64,000 bases of DNA from Shinella curvata (GTDB lineage: Bacteria > Pseudomonadota > Alphaproteobacteria > Rhizobiales > Rhizobiaceae), in assembly GCF_022899935.1 (NCBI RefSeq), contig NZ_JALJCJ010000004.1, forward strand, positions 1-64,000. Reading direction: 5' to 3'. The position numbers were made by a program, and so were the translations under genes. The first letter of the stretch is position 1; each line of letters opens with the position of its first letter. A model generated the notes under the pieces. That model was given only the letters and a program-made list of their open reading frames with translations, had not been told where the DNA came from and made no database searches. This document shows positions 17,377 through 25,123 of this stretch, one piece after another.

Positions 17377-17385
17377 GGACGGGTA

Positions 17386-18591
17386 TCAGGAGAACGTGAG
17401 GTCGAGGGCGTTCCTGATATCCGAAATGATATCCTCCGGGTCTTCGAGTCCGATCGAAAGCCGGAGATGGCCATACTTCTGGAAATTAAGGGGATAGCGC
17501 TCTGCACCGCCGCGAGCGCCGCCACCGACATGGACGATCAGCGTCTCGTCGTGACCAAGCGAGACAGCGGAGGTGATGACCTTGAGGTGCGAGACGAACC
17601 TGTTCTGGGTTTCGGGATCGCCATCGACCGCAAACGCGATCATCGCTCCATATCCCTTGCCGCCGAATTGCCTCTTGGCGAGTTCATGCTGATCGTGGGA
17701 GGCAAGGCCCGGATAAGTGACGAAGGCCAGACGCTTCTCGGTGTCCAGATAGTTGGCGATGGTCTCCGCGCTTGAGAACTGCTGCTTGAGGCGCAGCGGC
17801 AGAGTGACGGACCCACGGGTGATCAGCCAGGCGTTGAACGGCGAGATCGTTCCGCCGAGATCGACCAAGGCGTCACCCTTGATGTGCTTGATCAACTGCT
17901 TCGAGCCGATGACGACACCTCCCATCGCGTCCCCGTGGCCGTTGATGTATTTGGTCAAAGAGTGGGAAACGAGGTCGGCTCCCAGTTCGAGAGGGCGGAA
18001 GAACGGCGGCGGCGTGAAGGTGGAGTCGACCGAAAGCAGCGCCCCCGCGGCCTTTGCGATCTCGGACAGGGCGGCGATGTCCGCTACCTTGGTGGTGGGA
18101 TTGGCGACCGTTTCCGTGTGGATCATTTTGGTGTTCGGGCGAATGGCGGCGCGTACCGCATTCATGTCGCCCATGTCCACGAACGTTGCTTCGATGCCGT
18201 AACGTTCGGGCAACAACTCGGCGAAGAGACGCCACACGGCTTCGTAGGTTACGTCGCCGAGAACGACATGGTCGCCGGATTTGAGGAAAGTGAAGAAGAC
18301 CGCATGCAGGGCGGCGACGCCGGTTGCGAAGACCGCCGCGTCTTCTCCATGCTCCATGGCCGCGAGTTTCCGCTGGAGGCAAATCTGGTTATGACCTGAG
18401 TTTCGGGTGTACGACGGCTCTTCTGTGTCAGACCAGTCCATCGTGGAAGCGTCGTAAGGAAGGGCGTAAGAGTTCGCCATGACGATAGGGGTGCGGATCG
18501 CGCCGGAAGTCTTATCGATCTCGTTACCCCCATGGACGGCGAGGGTATTGAAGGACAGCGACGAAAGTTGGTGCTTGTCGGGATTTGGCAT
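17386..18591 (-). CDS. Cys/Met-metabolism PLP lyase, candidate canavanine gamma-lyase
   Basis: A 401-residue fold-type I PLP enzyme of the cystathionine gamma-lyase family. Schiff-base Lys214 sits in HSLTKYINGHGD, Asp189 in SVDST pairs with the PLP ring nitrogen, and the YTRNSGHNQ segment (61-69) matches the phosphate-binding Y-x-R region. Residue 116 is Tyr, in VTYEAVW. The family also includes methionine and homocysteine lyases. The operon (B3/B4 editing protein, arginine-type importer, guanidinium exporter) matches the described canavanine gamma-lyase setting of Rhizobiales and Pseudomonas, where canavanine is split to homoserine and hydroxyguanidine. ATG 18591 is chosen because AAGGAA precedes it. 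Confidence 0.8.
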   Translation of the reverse strand: MPNPDKHQLSSLSFNTLAVHGGNEIDKTSGAIRTPIVMANSYALPYDASTMDWSDTEEPSYTRNSGHNQICLQRKLAAMEHGEDAAVFATGVAALHAVFFTFLKSGDHVVLGDVTYEAVWRLFAELLPERYGIEATFVDMGDMNAVRAAIRPNTKMIHTETVANPTTKVADIAALSEIAKAAGALLSVDSTFTPPPFFRPLELGADLVSHSLTKYINGHGDAMGGVVIGSKQLIKHIKGDALVDLGGTISPFNAWLITRGSVTLPLRLKQQFSSAETIANYLDTEKRLAFVTYPGLASHDQHELAKRQFGGKGYGAMIAFAVDGDPETQNRFVSHLKVITSAVSLGHDETLIVHVGGGARGGAERYPLNFQKYGHLRLSIGLEDPEDIISDIRNALDLTFS

Positions 18592-18629
18592 CTTTGGTTC
18601 CTTGGGTTTCATGATGGTCGCCGAGCAGA

Positions 18630-19319
18630 TCATCGGCTGGTTGGCAGGGCGTTTTCAAAACGCTTGAAGACCTGGGTGATGAAGAACGTCAGGGTCACGT
18701 AGAACGTCGCCACGAGGATCAGCGGCTCGTAGACGAGGAGTGTGTCCTGCCGGATTTTGTATGCCGCTCCGTAGAGGTCCATGACCGTCACCGAAAACAC
18801 GATCGGGGTCGCCTTGAGTTGGAGAATGACTTCGCCAGCGAACGTCGGTAAGCCGATACGGATTGCGCGGGGTAGCCAGATACGCCGCAACACCATGCCA
18901 GGCCTCATGCCCGCTGCCTTTGCGGCTTCTAGTTCGCCCTTAGGGACCGCCAGCAACGTGCCCCTAAGGATTTCTCCTTGATAGGCGGCGAAGTTCAGCG
19001 TCAGAGCGACAGCCGCAAAGAACACCCCCTCGCGCATGACCGGCCAAAGGAACGACCCGCGTAGCCCCGGTATGTGGGGAAGGTACGATCCAAGGCCATA
19101 GTATATGAGCCATAGCTGGATCAGCAGGGGAGTTCCGCGGAAGAACGTGCAGTAGCTCTTCGCAGCTATTCTCAGGAACCGGCTTCTGCCGACCTGCGCT
19201 ACGGCCAACAGGATGGCGATGCCAAACCCGAGCGTCACGGAGATCGCCAGCAATACACAGGTGAGTACGGCCCCGTGCAGGAGCAGGTCACGGTATGGAA
19301 TGATCCAACTGAAATCCAT
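18630..19319 (-). CDS. Arginine/opine-type ABC transporter permease (HisM-like)
   Basis: A 229-residue permease with the FFRGTPLLIQLWLIYYG signature of the histidine/lysine/arginine/octopine class and the EAA loop LEAAKAAGMRPGMVLRRIWLP. It lies 38 bp before the lyase gene and 9 bp after its partner permease, forming the inner-membrane channel for the importer of this operon. Confidence 0.9.
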   Translation of the reverse strand: MDFSWIIPYRDLLLHGAVLTCVLLAISVTLGFGIAILLAVAQVGRSRFLRIAAKSYCTFFRGTPLLIQLWLIYYGLGSYLPHIPGLRGSFLWPVMREGVFFAAVALTLNFAAYQGEILRGTLLAVPKGELEAAKAAGMRPGMVLRRIWLPRAIRIGLPTFAGEVILQLKATPIVFSVTVMDLYGAAYKIRQDTLLVYEPLILVATFYVTLTFFITQVFKRFENALPTSR

Positions 19320-19328
19320 CTCGGGCTC

Positions 19329-20051
19329 CTAATGAATGGGTCTGTGGCCGCGACGGAAGTGTGCTTCGAGCGCAGAAAAGAGCAGGTTGGAAACGATCGT
19401 TATGGCCAGGTAGAGCGCGGCGGCGGCCAGGAAGAAAAGCATGTATTGCTTGGTATTGCTGGCTGCGACACGGGCCGCGAGCGCGAGTTCCTGGTAGCCG
19501 ACGACCGCGATCAGCGCGCTGTCCTTGATGACAGAGAGCCAAAGATTGGCGAAGCCGGGTAGGGCATTAGGTATGAGCGACGGGAGCACAATCCGGCGGA
19601 AACGCAGGGTCGGTCGCATACCGAAGGCTTTCGCCGCCTCAAGTTGGCCGACTGGAATCGAAAGGATCGCGCCGCGCAGGACTTCCGTCATATATGCGCC
19701 CTGGACGAAACCAAGAACCGCGATCGCCGCCACAAGACCGTTGACTTCGATAGGGCCAACACCCGCCCAAGACAGCACACGGTTGAGACCGTCCGTTCCG
19801 GCGTAATAGAGCGCTACGATAAGCACGAGTTCGGGAACCGCGCGAACGACCGTGGTATAGACGTTCAGCACGAAGCCGACGGGTCGGATGCCGCCCAGCT
19901 TTCCGATTGCCCCGAAGAGGCCGAGTATCATGCCGACAAAATATGCCCCGAAGGAAATCAGCAGCGTGGCGACAGCACCCGTCAGCAACACACCGCCCCA
20001 TCCGGGAGGGGAAATCGAGAGGTATTGTAGGATTGACGTCGAGGAATTCAT
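19329..20051 (-). CDS. Arginine/opine-type ABC transporter permease (HisQ-like)
   Basis: A 240-residue permease. VVRAVPELVLIVALYYAG and the EAA loop QLEAAKAFGMRPTLRFRRIVLP identify the HisQ/OccQ branch. With the HisM-like partner it should form the heterodimeric channel. A hairpin in the 66-bp gap to the binding-protein gene probably sets lower expression of the permeases than of the receptor. Confidence 0.9.
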   Translation of the reverse strand: MNSSTSILQYLSISPPGWGGVLLTGAVATLLISFGAYFVGMILGLFGAIGKLGGIRPVGFVLNVYTTVVRAVPELVLIVALYYAGTDGLNRVLSWAGVGPIEVNGLVAAIAVLGFVQGAYMTEVLRGAILSIPVGQLEAAKAFGMRPTLRFRRIVLPSLIPNALPGFANLWLSVIKDSALIAVVGYQELALAARVAASNTKQYMLFFLAAAALYLAITIVSNLLFSALEAHFRRGHRPIH

Positions 20052-20075
20052 GGGAATCCTTCCAAGGCCTGGTTT

Positions 20076-20106
20076 CCCGGCTCACCTCCTTCGAAGGCAA
20101 GCCGGG
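20076..20106 (-). terminator. Intercistronic hairpin after the binding-protein gene
   Basis: CCCGGCT (20076-20082) pairs with AGCCGGG (20100-20106) in the gap between the binding-protein and HisQ-like genes. Such structures typically protect the upstream receptor message and reduce read-through. Confidence 0.45.
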
Positions 20107-20117
20107 GACGCCAGGTA

Positions 20118-20879
20118 TCAATAGGGGTCGTAGTCGAAGTACTTCTTGTTGAATTCGGCGTACTTGCCGTTGGCCCGAATGGCCTTGATGGCCCCGTTCA
20201 GCTTCTCGCGGAGTTCGTCGTCGCCCTTCCGAATGCCGCCGCCGACACCTGCTCCAAGGATGGCGTCGTCGGCCGGGACAGTTCCCTTGAACTCGCAGCA
20301 TTCCTTGCCGAGGTCGGTTTTGAGGAATTCCTTCAACGGACCCGTGTCGGAGAAGCTGTAGTCGATGCGGCCGGCAGCGAGGTCTTGGTAGGCCTCATCG
20401 ACCGTCGCGTAGCTCTTTTCGGTCGCGACATCCGCGAAGTGCTTCTTGAAATATGCCGATTGCGTCGTGGAAACGGCGATGCCTACCGTCTTTCCTTTCA
20501 GCTGTGCAGGGTCGACGCCGAGCACCCCGTCTTTCGGACCGACCATGCTGGCCAGGGACGAGTAGTACTTGTCGGTGAAATCGATGCGCTTCTTGCGCTC
20601 CTCGGTAATCGACATCGACGACCAGATGACGTCGATTTTGTTGCTTTCGAGGGCGGGGATGAGGCCATCCCAAGCAACATCGACAATTGTGCATTTTTCC
20701 TTCAGTTCCGCGCAGACTGCGTCCATGAGGTCGATTTCCCAGCCGACCGATTTTCCGGATGCATCTTTAGTGGTGTATGGCGGATATGCTTCGTTCACGA
20801 TCCCGAAGCGGATTTCCGCATTTGCATTGCTGGCAAGCATCGTCGTTGCCAGGATAACTGCTTTACCCCAGGTCTTCAT
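20118..20879 (-). CDS. Periplasmic basic-amino-acid-binding protein (ArgT/HisJ/OccT type)
   Basis: A 253-residue SBP family 3 receptor with signal peptide MKTWGKAVILATTMLASNANA. The mature N-terminus IRFGIVNEAYPPYTTKDASG, WDGLIPALESNKIDVIWSSMSIT and C-terminal KKYFDYDPY are hallmarks of the lysine/arginine/ornithine/octopine group. ATG 20879 has GGGA upstream. The arginine-type receptor inside an operon with a candidate canavanine lyase points to canavanine, an arginine analogue, as ligand. Confidence 0.9.
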   Translation of the reverse strand: MKTWGKAVILATTMLASNANAEIRFGIVNEAYPPYTTKDASGKSVGWEIDLMDAVCAELKEKCTIVDVAWDGLIPALESNKIDVIWSSMSITEERKKRIDFTDKYYSSLASMVGPKDGVLGVDPAQLKGKTVGIAVSTTQSAYFKKHFADVATEKSYATVDEAYQDLAAGRIDYSFSDTGPLKEFLKTDLGKECCEFKGTVPADDAILGAGVGGGIRKGDDELREKLNGAIKAIRANGKYAEFNKKYFDYDPY

Positions 20880-20910
20880 TTTCAGTTCCCTTTTTACTGT
20901 TGGGTGATAG

Positions 20911-21693
20911 TCAGTGCGTTCCGGCTGCGATGAATTCCCTGCAGCGAGCGCTCGTGGGTGCGCCGAAAACCTGGGAGGGAGGACCAACTTCCTCGACCTG
21001 GCCTTGGTGCAAAAACATGACGCGAGTGGAGACATCGCGCGCGAACTTCATCTCGTGGGTGACCATGAGCATGGTGCGGCCTTCCTCGGCGAGGCCGCGG
21101 ATCACCTTCAAAACCTCTCCGACCAACTCGGGGTCCAAGGCTGACGTCGGCTCGTCGAAGAGCATGACGGCCGGATCGACACACAATGCTCTCGCTATGG
21201 AAGCTCGCTGTTGCTGGCCGCCCGAGAGAAAGGCCGGGTAGGAGTCTTTCTTTTCGTAGAGGCCAACCTTCGCGAGAAGCCCCTCGGCCTTCTCGACCGC
21301 GGTCTTGCGATCGACCTTCAAGACGTGGACGGGAGCCTCGATCACGTTCTGAAGAATTGTCATGTGAGGCCACAGGTTGAAGCTTTGGAAGACCATCCCG
21401 AGACCGCTGCGCATACGCTCGATCTGACGCCAGTTAGAAGGTTGGGACTTGCCGTCGCGTCCTTTCCGGAATTCGACGTCCTCGCCGTTTATCCGGAAGC
21501 TACCCGCATCGGGTATCTCGAGAAAATTGATACAGCGCAGGAACGTGCTCTTTCCCGAACCCGACGAGCCTATGATCGAGACAACATCTCCCTTGGCGGC
21601 CTCAAGCGAAATGCCCTTGAGCACTTCGAGGGTTCCATAGCTTTTGTGGACATCTCTGACGGTGAGCGCCATATGGTCGTTGTTCAAAGGCAT
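20911..21693 (-). CDS. Arginine/opine-type ABC transporter ATPase (HisP-like)
   Basis: A 260-residue ATPase with Walker A GSSGSGKST, signature LSGGQQQR, Walker [13 protein letters not shown] and the FLHQGQVEEVGPP tail typical of HisP/OccP. A strong GAGGAGG ribosome site precedes ATG 21693. It powers the importer made by the next three genes and lies 169 bp downstream of the B3/B4 protein gene, a gap long enough for a separate promoter. Confidence 0.92.
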   Translation of the reverse strand: MPLNNDHMALTVRDVHKSYGTLEVLKGISLEAAKGDVVSIIGSSGSGKSTFLRCINFLEIPDAGSFRINGEDVEFRKGRDGKSQPSNWRQIERMRSGLGMVFQSFNLWPHMTILQNVIEAPVHVLKVDRKTAVEKAEGLLAKVGLYEKKDSYPAFLSGGQQQRASIARALCVDPAVMLFDEPTSALDPELVGEVLKVIRGLAEEGRTMLMVTHEMKFARDVSTRVMFLHQGQVEEVGPPSQVFGAPTSARCREFIAAGTH

Positions 21694-21862
21694 TTTTCCT
21701 CCTCGGCGGAAGCCCGCTCCTCAGCAGTCATAGCTCCGCCATCGCCGTGGTTTGACGGCGCTCTTGTGGGATGGGTTGAGACAGCGCGCAGGTCTCCATT
21801 CCCCCGACGCGAACGCCGAGAGTCCTGCCCAGTGAATTAGTGTTTAGACATCCGCGCCGATG

Positions 21863-22546
21863 TCAGGCGACGGCTATCACCCGTGTTGTGATCTGACTGC
21901 CCGGGGCGAGCTGCGCGAGGCCGTTCACGAGCATGTTTCCCGCCTCTTCGAGAGCCCATTCCGGCATCGTTCCGAGGCTCTCGAGAATGAACCACATCCT
22001 ACCCCCGATCGCATCGAGACGCGTTCGAGTTCCCTGCCGCCAGTTCCAGCGACGACATGTGACGCCGACGTCGTCACGCCAGACGATCTCGCCTTTGGCA
22101 GGATTTTCGATCAAAGGCTCGCCGTTGGCAATCGTATCAAATGGCTCTGTCCCATCTGATACAGCAAGGCGCGGCAGCCCCACATAGGCGTCGAGGTTCT
22201 CTCCACCCACCGGGACCGCATAACGAAGACTTACCGCGTTATAGAGATCGACCAGAGGATTGATGGAAGGAATCCGCCCATCCCTCTCCACCCGCTTTCT
22301 TAAAGCCTGCGCGGAGCAGGGGGTGCGGTTCGGCTTGGCTCCGAACCGGGCATAGACGTCCGCCCAGTTCGCAAGGTGCGCATCGCTCCATTCGGGGCCG
22401 CCCGCGCGGACGAAGTCACATGCTTCCTCGAGCACCTGCCTCGTCATTTTGCCTTCCGATGCGGTGGTGGCATCGACAAGGATGCTGATCGCCCGGAAGT
22501 CCGGTGCGAAGTCCGCGATCCCCTTTTCGATGATCGGTAATTCCAT
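21863..22546 (-). CDS. ctdA: Standalone B3/B4-domain protein, candidate canavanyl-tRNA(Arg) deacylase
   Basis: A 227-residue protein resembling the B3/B4 tRNA-editing domain of phenylalanyl-tRNA synthetase beta. Visible features are INPLVDLYNAVSLRYAVPVGG (about 98-118), GEIVWRDDVGVTCRRWNWRQG and a glycine-rich tail. Family knowledge: CtdA is a standalone B3/B4 protein that removes canavanine wrongly attached to tRNA(Arg), so canavanine users survive its import. Leading an operon with an arginine-type importer and a gamma-lyase supports that role. Without such context a generic editing protein would be the call. It is divergent from the XRE-cupin regulator, with 45 bp between starts. Confidence 0.8.
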   Translation of the reverse strand: MELPIIEKGIADFAPDFRAISILVDATTASEGKMTRQVLEEACDFVRAGGPEWSDAHLANWADVYARFGAKPNRTPCSAQALRKRVERDGRIPSINPLVDLYNAVSLRYAVPVGGENLDAYVGLPRLAVSDGTEPFDTIANGEPLIENPAKGEIVWRDDVGVTCRRWNWRQGTRTRLDAIGGRMWFILESLGTMPEWALEEAGNMLVNGLAQLAPGSQITTRVIAVA

Positions 22547-22564
22547 TTTTCTACTAGCTCTCAG

Positions 22565-22628
22565 TGACCGATTTGGATTACAATAATGACCATGGAAAAG
22601 AAAGTCAATATATTGACCGATGCGGTCA
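22565..22628. promoter_or_regulatory. Repeated TGACC elements at the canavanine operon/regulator divergence
   Basis: TGACCGAT occurs at 22565-22572 and 22614-22621, with a third TGACC at 22587-22591. The last copy is part of the inverted repeat TGACC-N5-GGTCA (22614-22628). They cover the 45-bp gap and the first codons of the regulator, a typical place for autoregulatory operators. Confidence 0.45.
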
Positions 22629-23215
22629 CAGATGTGGAGCGCGTAAGCGCGACCGTCTCGATGAACATGAAATTATTCCGTCGCCAGAATGGCTTATCGC
22701 TTGATGAGCTTTCTAAACGATCCGGTGTGAGCAAGGGTATGCTGGTCGAAATCGAGAAGGGGACAGCAAACCCAAGCATCGCCACCCTGTGTAGGGCGGC
22801 AACTGCGCTGGGGGTCTCCGTCGCTGATTTCGTCGGTGTCGCATCAAGCTTCCCGATCAGAATCGTGCCGCTTGAGAACGCCTCTACACTTTGGCGAGGC
22901 CCGAATGGGGGAAGCGCGACCCTTCTCGTCGGCACCAATGGACCGGACGAAATCGAGCTCTGGCGTTGGACGATGTTCCCGGGGGAAATCTTCGAATCGC
23001 CCGGCCACTCCCCTGGAACGCTCGAGCTGCTAAACATCGAGGCCGGAGAACTTACTTTCCGTCTGGGAGACACCGAACAAACTATCGAGGCTGGCTCGTC
23101 GGTCCTTGCCCAGACCGAGAGCCCCCACGCTTACATGAACAATGGAAACGGCGAACTTCGGTTTGTTATGGCGGTCGCAGAGCTTCACCGTCCGCGCGCC
23201 CGCACCAGCATCTGA
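22592..23215 (+). CDS. XRE-cupin transcriptional regulator
   Basis: A roughly 207-residue regulator. The HTH_XRE domain (LFRRQNGLSLDELSKRSGVSKGML, about 27-85) is followed by a C-terminal cupin (ELLNIEAGELTFRLGDTE, about 150-185) that should bind a small ligand. ATG 22592 and ATG 22586 are both in frame. It is divergent from ctdA, with TGACC repeats between, and so is the best candidate for the canavanine-responsive regulator. The gene is noticeably more AT-rich at its start than its neighbours. Confidence 0.88.
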   Translation: MEKKVNILTDAVTDVERVSATVSMNMKLFRRQNGLSLDELSKRSGVSKGMLVEIEKGTANPSIATLCRAATALGVSVADFVGVASSFPIRIVPLENASTLWRGPNGGSATLLVGTNGPDEIELWRWTMFPGEIFESPGHSPGTLELLNIEAGELTFRLGDTEQTIEAGSSVLAQTESPHAYMNNGNGELRFVMAVAELHRPRARTSI

Positions 23216-23228
23216 ACTCGCTAGGCAA

Positions 23229-23873
23229 TCAACGCGGTAAGATATATCCGTGATCGCCGCCTTGATGAAAGGCGACATTAGGCATTTGCAAGCGGGTATA
23301 CACTTCGCGATTGACCAGCCTGGTCACGAGTTGAAAAGCGTCCCGCAACTCCGATATCGAAGCCCTACGGGTCGAAGCATTTTCCGTCGTGAAGTGTGCC
23401 GAAACCTTATTTCCGGTTTCAAAGCATAGCATCAGGAGCTGTTCAGCCCTTTGCGGGCTCTCTGTCCAACCGTTCGTGGCGGCCGTTGGGGAGACCGACG
23501 TCAAGCCGACGTCGGTCATGTCGAGGTCGTCGGCTTTTTGACCGTTGTTTTGTTGAAGCGAGGCTGCAGTGGTGGCCGTCGCTTTCCTATATTTAAGTCC
23601 TAGAAACTCGAGCAAGGCGCGAGCGATAACGACCGCACCGTCTGCCATAACGTCCAGCACCAGTCGTGCGTTCGACACCAGGAATCCATCGCGCCCGATC
23701 CTTATCTCGATGTTTTCCGGTTCACGGGCCTCGAGCGCCGCTGCAAGGGAGATGAATGTGTTCAACTCCGCAAGCCTTGCGGGTATCCGGTATTCGAGAA
23801 TCTCGGTAGCGGCGCTCAAAAGCTCTCTCCCCACGCGTTGCTGGACTGTCCCCATCTCCGTTGGAGCGAACAT
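23229..23873 (-). CDS. Hypothetical protein, 214 aa
   Basis: I recognise no family. The product is mostly helical in appearance, with AARLAELNTFISLAAALEARE-like stretches, a linker rich in Gln, Asn and Thr around residues 100-130, and no signal peptide or membrane span. It follows the M20 amidohydrolase gene by 46 bp on the same strand, suggesting co-transcription, and converges with the XRE-cupin gene. Codon use looks normal for the region. It could still be a non-coding open frame. Confidence 0.5.
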   Translation of the reverse strand: MFAPTEMGTVQQRVGRELLSAATEILEYRIPARLAELNTFISLAAALEAREPENIEIRIGRDGFLVSNARLVLDVMADGAVVIARALLEFLGLKYRKATATTAASLQQNNGQKADDLDMTDVGLTSVSPTAATNGWTESPQRAEQLLMLCFETGNKVSAHFTTENASTRRASISELRDAFQLVTRLVNREVYTRLQMPNVAFHQGGDHGYILPR

Positions 23874-23919
23874 ACAGCGCCTTTACGTATACGCAAAAGT
23901 TCCCGGCGGTCGAGCGGCA

Positions 23920-25080
23920 CTATTCCCGCACAGAACACAAGTCGCGTGCCAGATTGCAGAAGAAGGCGACACCTGAAGCCAAAATCTCGTCATTGAACTC
24001 GTAGGTCGTAGAGTGAAGGCCCGAACTGTCGCCGTTCCCGAGGAGGATATAGGCCCCGGGCACCGCTTCGAGCATAAAGGCGAAATCCTCGCTGAACATC
24101 ATCGGGTTCGTGAGATCGACGAATGCGTCTTCGCCGAAGTGCTTGATGATGCTTTTGGCCGCTATCTCCGCTTCGAGTTTGTGGTTCAGTGTCGCAGGGT
24201 ATCCGACCTCCCATTGGAACCGAACTTCTGCGTTGAAGCTCTTGGCTTGGAGTATCGCGACTTCTTCCACGCGCTTTTGAAGCTCAGATCGAACTGTCGG
24301 GTCCATCGCTCGCATGCTCACCTCGAGCACGGAAGTTTCGGGAATGATGTTGGCCGCCGATCCCGCATGGAAGGAGCCGACCGTCACCACTGCCGCCTGA
24401 TGAGGCGAGACGTTGCGAGCGACAAGTGTCTGTAGTGCTACAACGATGCTGGCCCCTACAACCACCGGATCAATGGTTGTCTCGGGAAGAGCGCCGTGCC
24501 CTCCTTTTCCCTTGATTGTAATCGTCACGACGTCGATCGAAGCTGCTATAGCACCCGCGCGGGTGGCGAAGACGCCCGCCTTGAGTCCAGGAAGATTATG
24601 AAGGGCATAAATCCGCCTGCACGGAAACCTTTCGAATAGCCCATCCCTGATCATCAAACCTGCTCCGCCGAGGTTTTCTTCGGCAGGTTGAAAGATGAAA
24701 TGCACGGTCCCTTTGAAAGAGACGTCCTGGGAAAGTGCCCAGGCGGCTCCAAGGAGCATCGTAGTGTGTCCGTCATGCCCACAGGCGTGCATGATACCGG
24801 GATGCTCGCTCGAATAGGGCAGTCCGGTGTCTTCGGTCATCGGCAGCGCATCGAAGTCGGCACGAAATCCCACGGCGTTGTCCGGGTCACCTCGTTGAAG
24901 GCTGGCGACGAGTCCCGTTGTCGCGATCCCCGCGTGAACCTCATAACCCCACGACCGCAGTTTTTCTCCGATGAATGCCGACGTCTTGGTTTCGCTGAGG
25001 CCGATCTCCGGTATCCGGTGCAAACAATGCCGGATATCGACGAGTTCGGGAAGGATCGTCTCGAGGTTTAGCGTCTTCAT
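23920..25080 (-). CDS. M20D amidohydrolase (hippurate/N-acyl-amino-acid hydrolase type)
   Basis: A 386-residue metal-dependent amidase. The metal ligands are clear: HACGHDGH (about 98-105), Glu-Glu in FQPAEENLGG, His in YALHNLPG and the C-terminal LHSTTYEFND. The dimerisation domain carries GKGGHGALP. Family members remove acyl groups from amino acids such as hippurate or auxin conjugates. ATG 25080 follows GGAG and is preferred over TTG 25086. It sits between the hypothetical gene and the degenerate Cys/Met-type gene; the acylated amino acid is unknown. Confidence 0.87.
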   Translation of the reverse strand: MKTLNLETILPELVDIRHCLHRIPEIGLSETKTSAFIGEKLRSWGYEVHAGIATTGLVASLQRGDPDNAVGFRADFDALPMTEDTGLPYSSEHPGIMHACGHDGHTTMLLGAAWALSQDVSFKGTVHFIFQPAEENLGGAGLMIRDGLFERFPCRRIYALHNLPGLKAGVFATRAGAIAASIDVVTITIKGKGGHGALPETTIDPVVVGASIVVALQTLVARNVSPHQAAVVTVGSFHAGSAANIIPETSVLEVSMRAMDPTVRSELQKRVEEVAILQAKSFNAEVRFQWEVGYPATLNHKLEAEIAAKSIIKHFGEDAFVDLTNPMMFSEDFAFMLEAVPGAYILLGNGDSSGLHSTTYEFNDEILASGVAFFCNLARDLCSVRE

Positions 25081-25123
25081 GGACAAAAGCTCCGTGGATT
25101 TGAAGTAGGACCCGGACCGATCG

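Noticed and set aside
17318-17385. Possible guanidine riboswitch upstream of the gdx gene
   Set aside because: The hairpin lacks the ACGR loops of mini-ykkC and there is no ykkC-like architecture; it looks like an ordinary intercistronic stem.
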